32,303 bases of DNA from an uncultured Bacteroidales bacterium (GTDB lineage: Bacteria > Bacteroidota > Bacteroidia > Bacteroidales > UBA932): positions 1 to 32,303 of the forward strand of contig CAMOIT010000010.1 of NCBI GenBank assembly GCA_946616285.1. Reading direction: 5' to 3'. Both the position numbers and the translations under genes were made by a program. The notes under the pieces were generated by a model. The model had not been told where the DNA came from, did no database searches, and saw only the letters and a program-made list of their open reading frames with translations. Every line of letters starts with the position of its first letter. Position 1 is the stretch's first letter. Of this stretch, positions 1-10,200 are shown in pieces.

Positions 1-679
1 AGTCTACGAGGAACATCATGACCTCTACGCCCTGGATGACCATGTGCGGGTCATATTCGCCGCGGATGACGTGGGCGGTGAAGATGTTACCGGTGGTGCA
101 GTCTTCCCATGCGGGGCAGATGATAGGGATGTTCTTCTCGCATGCAGCAACTACCCAGCTGTCCTTGGGGTCGATTTCGTAATACTGCTCCAGAACGCCG
201 CTGCGGATCATCTGGTAGATGAACTCGTAGGGGAGATAGCGCTTGCCTTCGGCCTTTGCCTTGTCCCAAACCTCTACAAGGTGCTTCTCCAGACGACGGA
301 ATGCTTCTTCTTCCGGAATGCAGGTATCCGTTACGCGGTTATAGTGGTTGTTGATGAGCTCCTGCTCCTGTTCGGGGGTGAGGTCACGGTAACCGGGAAC
401 ACGGTAATAGTGGTTGTGAGCCACAAGGTTCATGATGTCTTCTTCCAGGTTGTTTGCGCTGCAGCAGACGAAGGAGATTTTGTCCTGGCGAATCATTTCG
501 GCCAGGGAAAGGCCAAGTTCTGCGGTACTCATGGCGCCGGCCATGGCGAGGAACATCTTGCCGCCCTTGTTCAGGAGGTCTTCATAGGCTTTTGCAGCGT
601 CTACCAGGGCTGCGGAATTGAAATGACGGTAGTTGTGGGTAATGAACTGAGAGATAGGTCCCTTTTCCATTTTTAACAT
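1..679 (-). CDS. Deoxyhypusine synthase-like family protein (3' part cut off by window edge)
   Basis: Open - strand frame from ATG at 679 (or 670) to the window edge; translation begins MEKGPISQFITHNYRHFNSAALVDAAKAYEDLLNKGGKMFLAMAGAMSTAELGLSLAEMIRQDKI, typical of bacterial DHS-like proteins. Confidence 0.8.
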   Translation of the reverse strand, partial: MLKMEKGPISQFITHNYRHFNSAALVDAAKAYEDLLNKGGKMFLAMAGAMSTAELGLSLAEMIRQDKISFVCCSANNLEEDIMNLVAHNHYYRVPGYRDLTPEQEQELINNHYNRVTDTCIPEEEAFRRLEKHLVEVWDKAKAEGKRYLPYEFIYQMIRSGVLEQYYEIDPKDSWVVAACEKNIPIICPAWEDCTTGNIFTAHVIRGEYDPHMVIQGVEVMMFLVD

Positions 680-801
680 GCTGTTGCCCGCAGGCGAAGG
701 CAGTCTGTGTCTTCCAGCCTTTGGACTGATTTGCAAAAATAAGAAAAAAACGGGAAACGGGAAACAGAAAGTCTAAATTTTCCAAATCCGGAAAGATTTG
801 C

Positions 802-809
802 TAACTTTG
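802..809 (+). promoter_or_regulatory. Putative Bacteroidetes -7 element (TAACTTTG) upstream of the biosynthetic operon
   Basis: Matches TAnnTTTG about 50 nt upstream of the ACP start; the -33 TTTG is only partially matched (TTTC near 779-782). Confidence 0.4.
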
Positions 810-860
810 CACTCCCTAAATAGATATTATCTGATATAATTATTTAAATATTTGATTATT

Positions 861-1103
861 ATGACTTTACAGCAGATTGAAGAAAGAGTTACCGAGTTCC
901 TCGTAGAAGACCTCGAGATTGAAGAAGAAAAAATCACCGGTGAAGCCCGCCTTAAAGAAGACCTGGGCATCGATTCGCTTGAGGTTGTGGACGTTGTCGT
1001 TCTTGTCGAAGAAGCTTTCCACTACAAGATGAAGCCCGAGGATTTCAAGGACCTGAAGACCTTCGACGACTTCTGCGCTTTCATCCAGCAGCACGTTGCC
1101 TAA
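861..1103 (+). CDS. Acyl carrier protein
   Basis: 80 aa acidic protein with the phosphopantetheine motif LGIDSLEVVDVVVLVEEAF; ATG at 861 preferred over 852. Confidence 0.9.
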   Translation: MTLQQIEERVTEFLVEDLEIEEEKITGEARLKEDLGIDSLEVVDVVVLVEEAFHYKMKPEDFKDLKTFDDFCAFIQQHVA

Positions 1104-1980
1104 AGACTCCAATATGGCGTGGCAGGGCTCCACTGACGGAACGCCCTGGATGCAGCGGACGCTTATCAGGCTTTTCCGCATCCTTCCGCTTGGGCTCCTT
1201 TATGGCGTAATGGCATTGGTTATACCGTTTTACGTCATTTTCGACAGAAAATCCCGCCGCGCCTCATACTCCTTCTTCAGCCGTCATATAGGGTACGGTG
1301 CCGTCAAGTCGGCCCTGCATGTGTTTTCCAACATGTACAACATGGGGAAGGTAGTGATGGACCGCTTTGCGGCCTATGCCGGAAGGCGTTTTACCATTAC
1401 AGGTCCGGGCAAAGAGATTTTCGAAGGACTGAGTGCTTCTGACGGAGCCTTCATCATGCTCAGCTCGCACTGCGGGAACTTCGAAATGTCCGGATACATG
1501 CTTCGGGCCGAAAAGAAGATGAACGTACTGGTGTATGCTGGCGAAACTGAAACAGTGATGCAGAATCGCGACCGCCTGTTTGCACATACAAACGTGCAGA
1601 TGGTGCCCGTCAGTGAGGATATGTCGCATATTTTCGCCCTTAACAATGCACTTGCAAATGGCGAAATCGCATCACTACCCGCGGACAGGCCCTTTGGGTC
1701 TGAAAAAACAGTAAAGGCGGATTTCCTTGGTGCGGAGGCTTCCTTCCCCGCAGGGCCGTTTACCTTGGCCGCGCAGCGTGGGACTCCAGCCTACGCGGTT
1801 TTCGTGATGAAGGAGAGCATGACGGGCTACCGTTTCATTATGGAGAAACTGGAGGCTCCGGAGGATGGTATCAGGACTGAAAACGTGAATTCCCTTGCCA
1901 GGGCATACGCCCGCTGTCTCGAGAATACAGTCCGCCGGTATCCGGACCAGTGGTATAATTTTTACGATTTTTGGGCATGA
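1096..1980 (+). CDS. LpxL/HtrB-like lysophospholipid acyltransferase
   Basis: 294 aa with SSHCGNFEMSGY (HX4E motif) and a hydrophobic N-terminus; may start at ATG 1114. Confidence 0.8.
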   Translation: MPKDSNMAWQGSTDGTPWMQRTLIRLFRILPLGLLYGVMALVIPFYVIFDRKSRRASYSFFSRHIGYGAVKSALHVFSNMYNMGKVVMDRFAAYAGRRFTITGPGKEIFEGLSASDGAFIMLSSHCGNFEMSGYMLRAEKKMNVLVYAGETETVMQNRDRLFAHTNVQMVPVSEDMSHIFALNNALANGEIASLPADRPFGSEKTVKADFLGAEASFPAGPFTLAAQRGTPAYAVFVMKESMTGYRFIMEKLEAPEDGIRTENVNSLARAYARCLENTVRRYPDQWYNFYDFWA

Positions 1981-2408
1981 CAAAAGCCTTTCACGACATA
2001 TCCATGGATGAGTTGCTGCCCCAGCAGCCCCCGTTCCGTTTTGTAGACCATCTGGAGGACTATCACGACGATAACACCTGCGTGTCCTTCACTCCAATGG
2101 AAGGCGGCCTGATGATGGACGGCGACTGTTTCAGCGCCGCCGGACTCATAGAACACATGGCCCAGGCAAGCGCGGTGCGTAACGGATACGTTGCCAAGTA
2201 CATACTTCACATACCAGTAGCGATTGGCTTTATCGGACAGGTCCGTAAGTATCGGATCTTCCGTCTGCCCCGCGCTGGGGAAAGGCTGGATACCAGAGTT
2301 GAACTTAAACAGGAAGTGTTCGGCGTAACCCTCACAGACATAGAGGTAAAGTGCGGGGACGAAGTCATATGCCGTGCTTCACTGAAATTGGCCCTCAAGA
2401 ATGACTAA
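1971..2408 (+). CDS. Hotdog-fold 3-hydroxyacyl-ACP dehydratase (ApeP-like)
   Basis: LLPQQPPFRFVDHLEDY...GGLMMDGDCFSAAGLIEHMAQASAV; overlaps adjacent genes, so operonic. Confidence 0.8.
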   Translation: MGMTKAFHDISMDELLPQQPPFRFVDHLEDYHDDNTCVSFTPMEGGLMMDGDCFSAAGLIEHMAQASAVRNGYVAKYILHIPVAIGFIGQVRKYRIFRLPRAGERLDTRVELKQEVFGVTLTDIEVKCGDEVICRASLKLALKND

Positions 2409-3480
2409 GGTTTATTGCACCGGCAGCAGCGTCGTTACGCCAATCGGCAGCTCGGTAATCGAGGTGCTGGAGGCTGTCTGCAGCGGCCGCAGTGCAATAT
2501 CCTTACATGAAGGCTGGGGCGAGCCTTTCTGCGCCTCTCTCTTCGAAAGGAACGGCGTTGACGGCCCTTCTTCCCTTGTCCAAATCGGCGTTGAGGCGGC
2601 CAGGAAGGCGCTTTCCCAGGATTCCGGAGTGAATCCCGCCAGCCCCAGGACAGGCATTATAGTTTCCACCATCAAGGGCGAAATCGAAAATATCGGCAGG
2701 GAAGACGTTTCTCCCGCTGTGACCGCGCAGAAGATCGCTTCGGCGCTTGGGGTTGTATCGACGCCTTTCGTTACTTCCAACGCCTGCATTTCTGGTATGG
2801 CCGCAATGATTCAGGGCATGCGTATGATCCGCGCCGGAGTATTCGACGATGTTATTGTAATAGGCGCCGAAGTGATGTCACGTTTCTTCGTGACTGGCTT
2901 CCAGTGCCTTAAAGCTCTGTCTCCTAATCCCTGCAGGCCATTCGACGCAGGCAGAGAAGGCCTCAATCTGGGCGAAGCAGCTTCGGCAGTGATTCTTTCC
3001 AAAAGGCCTTCGGCATGGGAGCTTGTTGACGGCGCCATAAGGAACGATGCAAACCATATTTCTGGCCCCTCGCGTACGGGTGAAGGCAGTTTCCAGGCCC
3101 TGAGCCGCGTACTTCCGCTGGTGGACAAGTCCGACATAGCTTTCGTCAGCGTGCATGGCACCGCCACACTTTACAACGACGAAATGGAATCCATAGCCCT
3201 TCACAGAGCCGGCCTTGACGACGTCCCCATCTGCGCCATGAAAGGCACTTTCGGCCACACCATGGGCGCTGCCGGAGTACTTGAAACCGTGCTTTCGATG
3301 GCGGCCCTGGACGAAGGCATAGTGCCTCCGAGCCGTGGGTTCTCCGAAATGGGAGTAACGTATCCCCTTGGCATTTCCGCGGAGGAAAGGCCCGCTAAGG
3401 GGAATTCAATAATAAAGCTCTTGTCCGGCTTTGGCGGAGTTAACGGGGCGATGCTGCTTAGAAAAGGAGGTATGCAATGA
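2401..3480 (+). CDS. Beta-ketoacyl-ACP synthase (FabF-like, APE/flexirubin type)
   Basis: 359 aa with an apparent Cys-His-His triad: SNACISGMAA, VSVHGTATLYNDEME, GTFGHTMGAAG. Confidence 0.88.
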   Translation: MTKVYCTGSSVVTPIGSSVIEVLEAVCSGRSAISLHEGWGEPFCASLFERNGVDGPSSLVQIGVEAARKALSQDSGVNPASPRTGIIVSTIKGEIENIGREDVSPAVTAQKIASALGVVSTPFVTSNACISGMAAMIQGMRMIRAGVFDDVIVIGAEVMSRFFVTGFQCLKALSPNPCRPFDAGREGLNLGEAASAVILSKRPSAWELVDGAIRNDANHISGPSRTGEGSFQALSRVLPLVDKSDIAFVSVHGTATLYNDEMESIALHRAGLDDVPICAMKGTFGHTMGAAGVLETVLSMAALDEGIVPPSRGFSEMGVTYPLGISAEERPAKGNSIIKLLSGFGGVNGAMLLRKGGMQ

Positions 3481-3992
3481 GAACTTCAGTTATACCTTCC
3501 GGCGCATCCCTGCCGACGCTTTACCGCTCACTCGCAGGCGATTATCCCAAGTTTTTCAAGATGGATACCGCCTGCCGCCTGGGCTTCCTCCTTGCCGAAA
3601 TGCTTGCAAAAGAGGATACGGACCGCTTTACTCCAAGGACCGACAGGGCAATCCTGTTTTTCAGCCACGAAGGCTCTCAGCTCACGGACAGGAACTACGC
3701 GGAAACCATAAAGGATTTCCCCTCTCCGGCGATTTTCGTTTATACTATTCCAAACACTGTAACCGGCGAAATTGCCATACGCAACAAATGGGCTGGAGAA
3801 ACAGGCGCATACGTGCTGCCTGAGTTCGACGGGGTACGGATTTTGGAGCTGATCCGCGAGGCTTTCCAGGACGGGGAGACATCCTCCGTCATGGCCGCCT
3901 GGTCCGATTGCCGCAGCGATGAAGAGTGGACTGCAAAGGCCTGGCTAATCGAACGGAATGAAATTGAACAGATAAAAGAACTTTCACTATAA
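3477..3992 (+). CDS. Half-ketosynthase / chain-length-factor-like protein (KS N-terminal domain, no active-site Cys)
   Basis: 171 aa; FVYTIPNTVTGEIAIRNKWAGETGAYVLPEFDG aligns by eye with the KS region before the nucleophile, but no TAC motif follows; ATGA overlap with upstream KS. Confidence 0.65.
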   Translation: MRTSVIPSGASLPTLYRSLAGDYPKFFKMDTACRLGFLLAEMLAKEDTDRFTPRTDRAILFFSHEGSQLTDRNYAETIKDFPSPAIFVYTIPNTVTGEIAIRNKWAGETGAYVLPEFDGVRILELIREAFQDGETSSVMAAWSDCRSDEEWTAKAWLIERNEIEQIKELSL

Positions 3993-3993
3993 T

Positions 3994-4254
3994 ATGGAAA
4001 ACTTAATCGACGAGTTGAAACTCAAGGTGATAGATGCCCTCAATCTTGAAGGCATGACACCTGAAGACATATCTGACGATGCACCTCTTTTCGGGGACGA
4101 CGGCCTCGGACTTGACTCCATCGACGTCCTGGAGCTTATTGTGCTTCTGGAAAAGAACTACGGAATCAAGATCACCAATCCTAAAGAAGGAAAGGCGGTT
4201 TTCCGCAGCATCGTCGTAATGGCCGACTACGTTAAGGAACACAGGACCAAATAG
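3994..4254 (+). CDS. Acyl carrier protein
   Basis: 86 aa with GLGLDSIDVLELIVLLEKNYGIKI. Confidence 0.9.
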   Translation: MENLIDELKLKVIDALNLEGMTPEDISDDAPLFGDDGLGLDSIDVLELIVLLEKNYGIKITNPKEGKAVFRSIVVMADYVKEHRTK

Positions 4255-4259
4255 TTTCG

Positions 4260-5414
4260 ATGATTCCGGAGATTGTCATAACGGGCGCAGGCACTGTCAG
4301 CGCTATTGGCGTGGGCAAGGAGGAAAGCCTTGCTTCGCTCCGCTGTGGCAAATGCGGGATAGGCCCCGTGAAGTATCTGAAGACCAGACTTCAGGACCGT
4401 CCTGTGGGGGAAATCCCCATGACAAACGCACAGATGGCTCAGAAGGCCGGGGCACCGGAAGATCTTCCCCGCACCAGCCTGATGTCCATTCTGGCTCTTC
4501 AGGAGGCAATCGGCCAGGCCGGTATAGGCTCTATGGAGGGCCTTATGCTTGTTTCCGGGACCACTGTCGGAGGCATGGACCTTACGGAGCTTCAGTATCC
4601 GCGTTATTCGGCCCTGCACAGCTGTGGCGGTGCTACTGATGCGGCTGCGAGGCACTTCGGCCGTCTTTTCAAAGATGCGACAACGCTTTCAACAGCTTGC
4701 TCGTCGGCGGCAAACGCCATTATTTTTGGCGCGAATCTTATCCGCAGCGGGAAGTGCGACGTCGTTGTGTGCGGCGGCAGCGAAAGCCTCTCGAACTACC
4801 ATTACAACGGCTTCAATTCCCTGATGATACTGGACAGCAGGCAGTGCTCTCCATTTGACTCTGAACGTGCAGGCCTTAACCTTGGCGAAGGCGCCGCTTA
4901 TCTTGTTCTGGAAAGGGCGGAAAGCGCCAGGGAAAGGGGTGTAAAGCCCCTTGCAAAGCTCTCCGGCTGGGGCAATGCCTGTGACGCTTTCCATCAGACG
5001 GCTTCGTCCGAAAACGGCGAAGGCGCTTTCCTGGCCATGGCAAAAGCATTGAAAATGGCCGGTTTGGAGCCTTCCTCTATAGATTATGTGAACGCACACG
5101 GCACCGGTACTCCCAGTAACGACCCTTCTGAAAGCGCAGCGCTGAGACGGATATTCGGGGAAAGTTTGCCTCCTGTTTCGTCCACTAAGTGTCTTACCGG
5201 ACATACTACAAGCGCATCCGGATCGGTTGAGGCAGTGTTCTGCCTGCTTGCAATGAGGGAAGGCTTTGTACCTTACCAGCCAAACTGGACTTCGGAGGAT
5301 CCTTCGTGCATAGTTCCTGTCCACAAGCCTATGCAGAAAGAGCTCCGGAACGTTGTGTGCAATGCCTTCGGCTTTGGCGGCAACGACAGTTCCCTGATAT
5401 TCAGTGCCCTATGA
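4260..5414 (+). CDS. Beta-ketoacyl-ACP synthase (FabF-like, APE/flexirubin type)
   Basis: 384 aa; TACSSAANAI, VNAHGTGTPSNDPSE, KCLTGHTTSASG give a complete triad. Confidence 0.92.
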   Translation: MIPEIVITGAGTVSAIGVGKEESLASLRCGKCGIGPVKYLKTRLQDRPVGEIPMTNAQMAQKAGAPEDLPRTSLMSILALQEAIGQAGIGSMEGLMLVSGTTVGGMDLTELQYPRYSALHSCGGATDAAARHFGRLFKDATTLSTACSSAANAIIFGANLIRSGKCDVVVCGGSESLSNYHYNGFNSLMILDSRQCSPFDSERAGLNLGEGAAYLVLERAESARERGVKPLAKLSGWGNACDAFHQTASSENGEGAFLAMAKALKMAGLEPSSIDYVNAHGTGTPSNDPSESAALRRIFGESLPPVSSTKCLTGHTTSASGSVEAVFCLLAMREGFVPYQPNWTSEDPSCIVPVHKPMQKELRNVVCNAFGFGGNDSSLIFSAL

Positions 5415-5929
5415 TGCGCCAGGTCAGAATACTCTCCATAGTGAGCCTTGGGGCCGAAGATCCCGACTTCCGTGAGGTAGTGAGCCCAATGGAGGCGCGC
5501 CGTATGGGAAGGCTCCTGAAAAGGGCTGTATGGACATCGGCCAAAGCGCTTGAAAAAGCGGGCATTGACATGCCGGACGCCATTATCGCCGCCACCGATT
5601 ACGGCTGCATGGAGAATACAGAGTCTTTTATTGCAGGTGTTCTTGAGATAGGAGATGCCGCAATGAGGCCCACGCATTTCATGCAGAGCACGCACAATAC
5701 CATAGGATCCCTTGTAGCCATCCGCCTCGGATGCCACGGATACAATGCCACATACGCCCATACCGGACGTTCATTCCTAAGCGCTCTCGAAGATGCGATC
5801 ATGCAGATCGGCCTGGGCGACATTGATACCGCCCTCGTAGGATGGTGGGACGAGAGAACTCCAAATATGGAAGCCTCCGGCCTTCCCGGCGGTGAAAGGG
5901 CCGTTGCAGTAGTAATTTCAGCCATATAA
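5411..5929 (+). CDS. Half-ketosynthase / chain-length-factor-like protein (KS N-terminal domain, no active-site Cys)
   Basis: 172 aa from ATG 5411 (overlaps the KS stop); MQSTHNTIGSLVAIRLGCHGYNATYAHTGRSFLSALEDAI resembles a KS core without the nucleophilic Cys. Confidence 0.7.
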   Translation: MMRQVRILSIVSLGAEDPDFREVVSPMEARRMGRLLKRAVWTSAKALEKAGIDMPDAIIAATDYGCMENTESFIAGVLEIGDAAMRPTHFMQSTHNTIGSLVAIRLGCHGYNATYAHTGRSFLSALEDAIMQIGLGDIDTALVGWWDERTPNMEASGLPGGERAVAVVISAI

Positions 5930-5942
5930 AACATATAGCACT

Positions 5943-6299
5943 ATGTTAAAATTAGCAATTCTTGCAATAATCCAAGCCGTTCTGATGTGCGGCGCACAGT
6001 CCTTCTTCAAGGTTGCGTCGGACAAGATGGGCTCGTTCTCATTCACCTGGCCGTTTTTCCGCGACTCCATTTTCGCGAATGTTCCGCTGCTAATAGCCGG
6101 CGTGCTTGCCGTCACCGCAATTGTGGAATGGGCCTACATGCTTAAGAACTACCCGTTCAGCGTGGTGTATCCGCTGTCGTCCCTGAGCTTTATCCTGGCT
6201 ATGTTCGTGGCCATTATTTTCTTCCACGAAAACGTGGTCTGGACCCAGTGGATTGGAGTATTCCTTATCCTCGGAGGTTGTTTCCTGATTGCCAAATGA
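5943..6299 (+). CDS. SMR/EamA-type small membrane transporter (ArnE/ArnF-like)
   Basis: 118 aa, about four TM helices, AYMLKNYPFSVVYPLSSLSFILAMFVAIIFFHE motif of SMR/DMT proteins. Confidence 0.75.
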   Translation: MLKLAILAIIQAVLMCGAQSFFKVASDKMGSFSFTWPFFRDSIFANVPLLIAGVLAVTAIVEWAYMLKNYPFSVVYPLSSLSFILAMFVAIIFFHENVVWTQWIGVFLILGGCFLIAK

Positions 6300-6820
6300 G
6301 AAAGCTTCTGACTGTATTCTGTGCTTTTCTTTGCTGCGCTTCGGCTTTAGCCCAGGCGCTGCCGAGCGCTGAAGACATACTTCAGGCGAACATGCCTTCT
6401 ACTCTTAAGGCTCAGTGGCACAGGGTACAGCACTCGGAAATGCTTACGGACAAGCTTGAAAGCGACGGGTTCGTGTACCTGGCAAAGCCGGACAGGCTTC
6501 GCTGGGAATGCGTTTCTCCCGTGAAGAACCTTACCGTTTTCAACGGCGAAACTCCTTCCGGAAGTTTCCGCCTTCCTCAGGCAAAGGATTTCAGGGCTAA
6601 TGTGCTGAATTACGGCGACGGATATACGGTAATACTGGTACCCTTGAGGCGTGATTTGAAACAGCTGTTCATGCAGGTGACGCTGGATGTGGAAGTGGGT
6701 ACCCTAAGGATAAAATCGGCCCTGATAAAGTCCCGGAACGGTGACTGGAGCCAAATTGAATTCAAAAATGTGCAAACTGATATTGCACTGGATGATAATT
6801 TGTTCGACAAAGATGCTTGA
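6296..6820 (+). CDS. LolA-like outer-membrane lipoprotein carrier family protein
   Basis: 174 aa from ATG 6296 (overlaps upstream stop); signal peptide MRKLLTVFCAFLCCASALAQA, then LESDGFVYLAKPDRLRWECVSP. Confidence 0.75.
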   Translation: MRKLLTVFCAFLCCASALAQALPSAEDILQANMPSTLKAQWHRVQHSEMLTDKLESDGFVYLAKPDRLRWECVSPVKNLTVFNGETPSGSFRLPQAKDFRANVLNYGDGYTVILVPLRRDLKQLFMQVTLDVEVGTLRIKSALIKSRNGDWSQIEFKNVQTDIALDDNLFDKDA

Positions 6821-7139
6821 AGGAATACTTTATACTCTCGTTGAAAAAACTGACTGCAGCGCCAAGGTGAAGCTTCTGCCCGAAAGCCCCATCTATGCAG
6901 CCCATTTTCCCGGGTATCCCATTACCCCCGGAGTTACTCTTGTTCAAATGGCATTGGAATGCATGGGAATGAAGATGACCGGTGCCAAGGACATCAAGTT
7001 CCTGATTCCCGTAATCCCTACTGCCGAAGGGCTTATTCTCACTTACGAATGGGAAGTTTCCGATGACGGTACAGCTTCCATCCAGGCTATTCTCCCTTCC
7101 GGAGAGCTTTGCGCCAAAATGAGCGTCACCCTCGAGTGA
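6813..7139 (+). CDS. Hotdog-fold 3-hydroxyacyl-ACP dehydratase (FabZ/ApeI-like)
   Basis: 108 aa from ATG 6813; YAAHFPGYPITPGVTLVQMALECMG matches the HFPxxPxxPGVxxxE dehydratase motif. Confidence 0.8.
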   Translation: MLEGILYTLVEKTDCSAKVKLLPESPIYAAHFPGYPITPGVTLVQMALECMGMKMTGAKDIKFLIPVIPTAEGLILTYEWEVSDDGTASIQAILPSGELCAKMSVTLE

Positions 7140-7149
7140 CTTTTCAAAG

Positions 7150-7180
7150 TTTGACTTAAGGAAAATATTGCGTATATTTG
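7150..7180 (+). promoter_or_regulatory. Bacteroidetes-type promoter TTTG-N19-TATATTTG
   Basis: TTTG at 7150-7153 and TATATTTG at 7173-7180 with exactly 19 nt between, in the only sizeable gap inside the cluster. Confidence 0.7.
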
Positions 7181-7206
7181 TAGATATATAAGGCGCAGAA
7201 CGGCAT

Positions 7207-10200
7207 TTGAAGCGTTTTTTCCTTAATATCTACGATTTTCTGTCGGCCCGCAGGGGACTGGCTGCGGCAATTTGGGCCGTTCTGCTGGTGCTTTGCATCG
7301 TCAGCGCATTGAGAATCGATTTCCAGGAAGACATAACTGCATTTCTGCCCGGAGGCAAAGAGCTTGAGGAAGAGACATCAGGGCAGGAGACAATGGCAGT
7401 TTTCTTCGAAGGGGGAGGCATCGACGACAAGTTGGATGCCATGAGTGCCTTTGAAGAAAAGTGGAATCTTTACAATCCGGATTTTCCCATAGAGGCAACT
7501 GCTTCGCAGGACCAGGCTCTGGAGATGTTCCGTTTCCTGAGCGCCAATTGGCCCTATTTTCTTGAAGAAGGGGATTATGCGCGCATGGATTCCCTTCTTG
7601 CGGTTCCAGGATTCATCGGCAGTGCCCTTGAAAATGACAAGTTGGCGCTTTACGGTGCCAACCCTTTCAGGACCCAATATATGCGTTCGGACCCTCTGGG
7701 CCTTTACTCGCCTGTACTGGAGCGCCTGCAGGCCATTAAGCCGGATTCTCGCCTGGAGGATGGCTGCCTTTTCACGGCCGACGGAGAGATAGGAATTATC
7801 CTTTTCGATTCCCCGTACGGCGGCAGCGAAAGCGGCAGCAATGCAGGCCTGGTCCGCGACTTGAGGACGGTTATCGACGAGGTGGGAGCAGATTTTCCGG
7901 AGATATCCATCAGCTCTACCGGCGGCCCCGAAGTGGCGGTGGAGAATGCGTCCAGGATAAGGAAGGACAGTTTTCTGGCCCTGGCCCTGGCGGCTTTGCT
8001 GATAGGAATCGTACTCTGGCTAAGTTACAGAAGGCTTTCTGACGTTATTTGGATACTTCTTTCCATAGCCAGCGGCGCAATACTTGCCCTTGGCATAATA
8101 GCTCTTTTCAAAAGCAGCGTCAGCATAATAGTGCTCGGTATCGGCAGCACCATAATAGGCATTGCGGTGAATTATCCGCTGCATTACGTGGACCATCTCA
8201 AGTACCAGCCCGATAAGCGCAAAGCTCTTTCGGAGCAGGTTACACCATTGCTGGTGGGAAACGTCACCACTGTAGGCGCTTTTTTGAGCATGCTGCTCCT
8301 CAAGGCCGAAGCATTGAAGGACTTCGGTTTCATAGGCGCGATGATGCTGGTTGGAACCATCCTGTTCGTCCTGATTCTGCTCCCGGTGTTCGTACCTGCT
8401 GCCAAAGGCCCCAGGAAGGCCATTAAACTGGATTTTGACAGGCACATCAATGCGGGACCGGAGGTAAGGCGAGCTGTTTTCCTGGGCTTTCTATTGATAA
8501 GCGGAATCCTACTGTACTGGAGCGGCCGCACCGGATTTGACGCCGACCTCCACAACATCAACTACATGACTCCTTCCCAGGCGCGTGGCTTCGAGATTCT
8601 GGAAAGCCTTAAGCCGCAGAATACGGTGGCTCTTGCCGATATAAGCTCCGAAGCCCAGGAGAGGCATATTGCCGCCTGGAACGGGTTCTGGGAAAGGCAT
8701 CCCGATGTTTCGGACCGTCTGATAGAGGAAGGCCTTGAAAAAGGGTTCACCGCTCACGCTTTCCAGCCGTTTTTCGACGTTATGGACGCAGAATGGAAAG
8801 TTCAGCCGCTCAGTTATTTTGCACCTGTCGCAAAGCTGGACCAGGAGGAAAGACTGGCCGATAAGCTCGTGTCCGCCCTGTCCGGAGATTTCGACAAAAT
8901 CGGACTCTTATGCTCTCTGATAGTGTTTTTCTTCCTGTGGCTAAGTTTCGGCTCGGTTGAAATAGCGCTGATCAGCTTCCTGCCTCTTGCGGTTAGCTGG
9001 TTCTGGATAGAGGGAATAATGGGCCTCACAGGGCTTCAGTTCAATATCGTCAATATCATCCTGGCCACGTTCATCTTCGGCCAGGGGGACGATTATACCA
9101 TTTTCATCACCGAAGGCCTGCTGTACGAAAGGGCTACCGGCAAGAAGATTCTCCATTCCTACAAGAATGCCGTTGTCCTTAGCGCACTTATCATGTTCAT
9201 CGGCATAGGTGTGCTTGCTTTCGCTAAGCACCCTGCAATGCGCTCGCTGGGGCAGGTCACGGTTATAGGCATGCTCACTGTGGTGCTGATGGCTTATTAC
9301 CTTCCGCCGCTTGTGTTCAGGTGGCTAACCACGAAAAGGGGAGAGCCAAGGAAAGCCCCGATTACCCTTGTCCAGGGCATCAGGACGCTGTTTATCGGCC
9401 TTATGATGATGCTTGCCATGACCATCCTTTCCCTGGTATGTCTCTTTTTCCCCGCCGGAACGGCCTTCCATAAGATGATCCGCAGGGTAGCGGCATTTGC
9501 GATGCGCATCATTCCCGGCTGCCCGTACAAACTGGAGAATCCTGTCGGAGAGGACTTTTCAAAGCCGGCGGTATACATCTGCAACCACCAGAGCCATCTG
9601 GATGTCCTGCCTATCATCGCTCTTCAGCCCAAGCTCATATTCATGACAAACGACTGGGTGTGGAAATTCCCCTTCTACGGCGCTGTAATCCGCAAAGCCG
9701 GGTATTTCCCCGCATCGTGGGGGCTTTCCCGCAATAGTGCCCACATGCGGAAACTGGTGGCCGAAGGCTACTCGATAGTGATTTTCCCCGAAGGCACCCG
9801 AAGCGAAGACGGAAGCATACTGCGTTTCCATCGTGGCGCTTTTCTGGTGGCCAGGGAACTAGGACTGGACGTCCTCCCTCTTTGCATCCACGGTTTCTCC
9901 GACGCCCTTCCCAAGCACGATTTCCTGCTCAGGACGGCCACTCTTACCCTCGAAGTGGGCCGCCGCATATCAGTTCCGGAAGAAGGCGATTTAGCCGCTT
10001 TTACCAGGCAGATGCGTGGCTTCTACAGGGACTGGTATTCCGATATCAGGCGCAGGAAGGAGAACGCGGCATATCTTGCTCCCTGGGTGGGCATTCAGTA
10101 TGCTTACAAAGGCAGCGGTGCGCTTCGGGAATGCCGCAGGGTACTTACAAAATCCAACCTAAGCCGCATCGATGCCTTGAAAGGTGAAACTTATACCATC

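Noticed and set aside
44-676. 210-aa + strand ORF at the left edge
   Set aside because: Antisense to the DHS-like frame; sequence has no recognisable family features.
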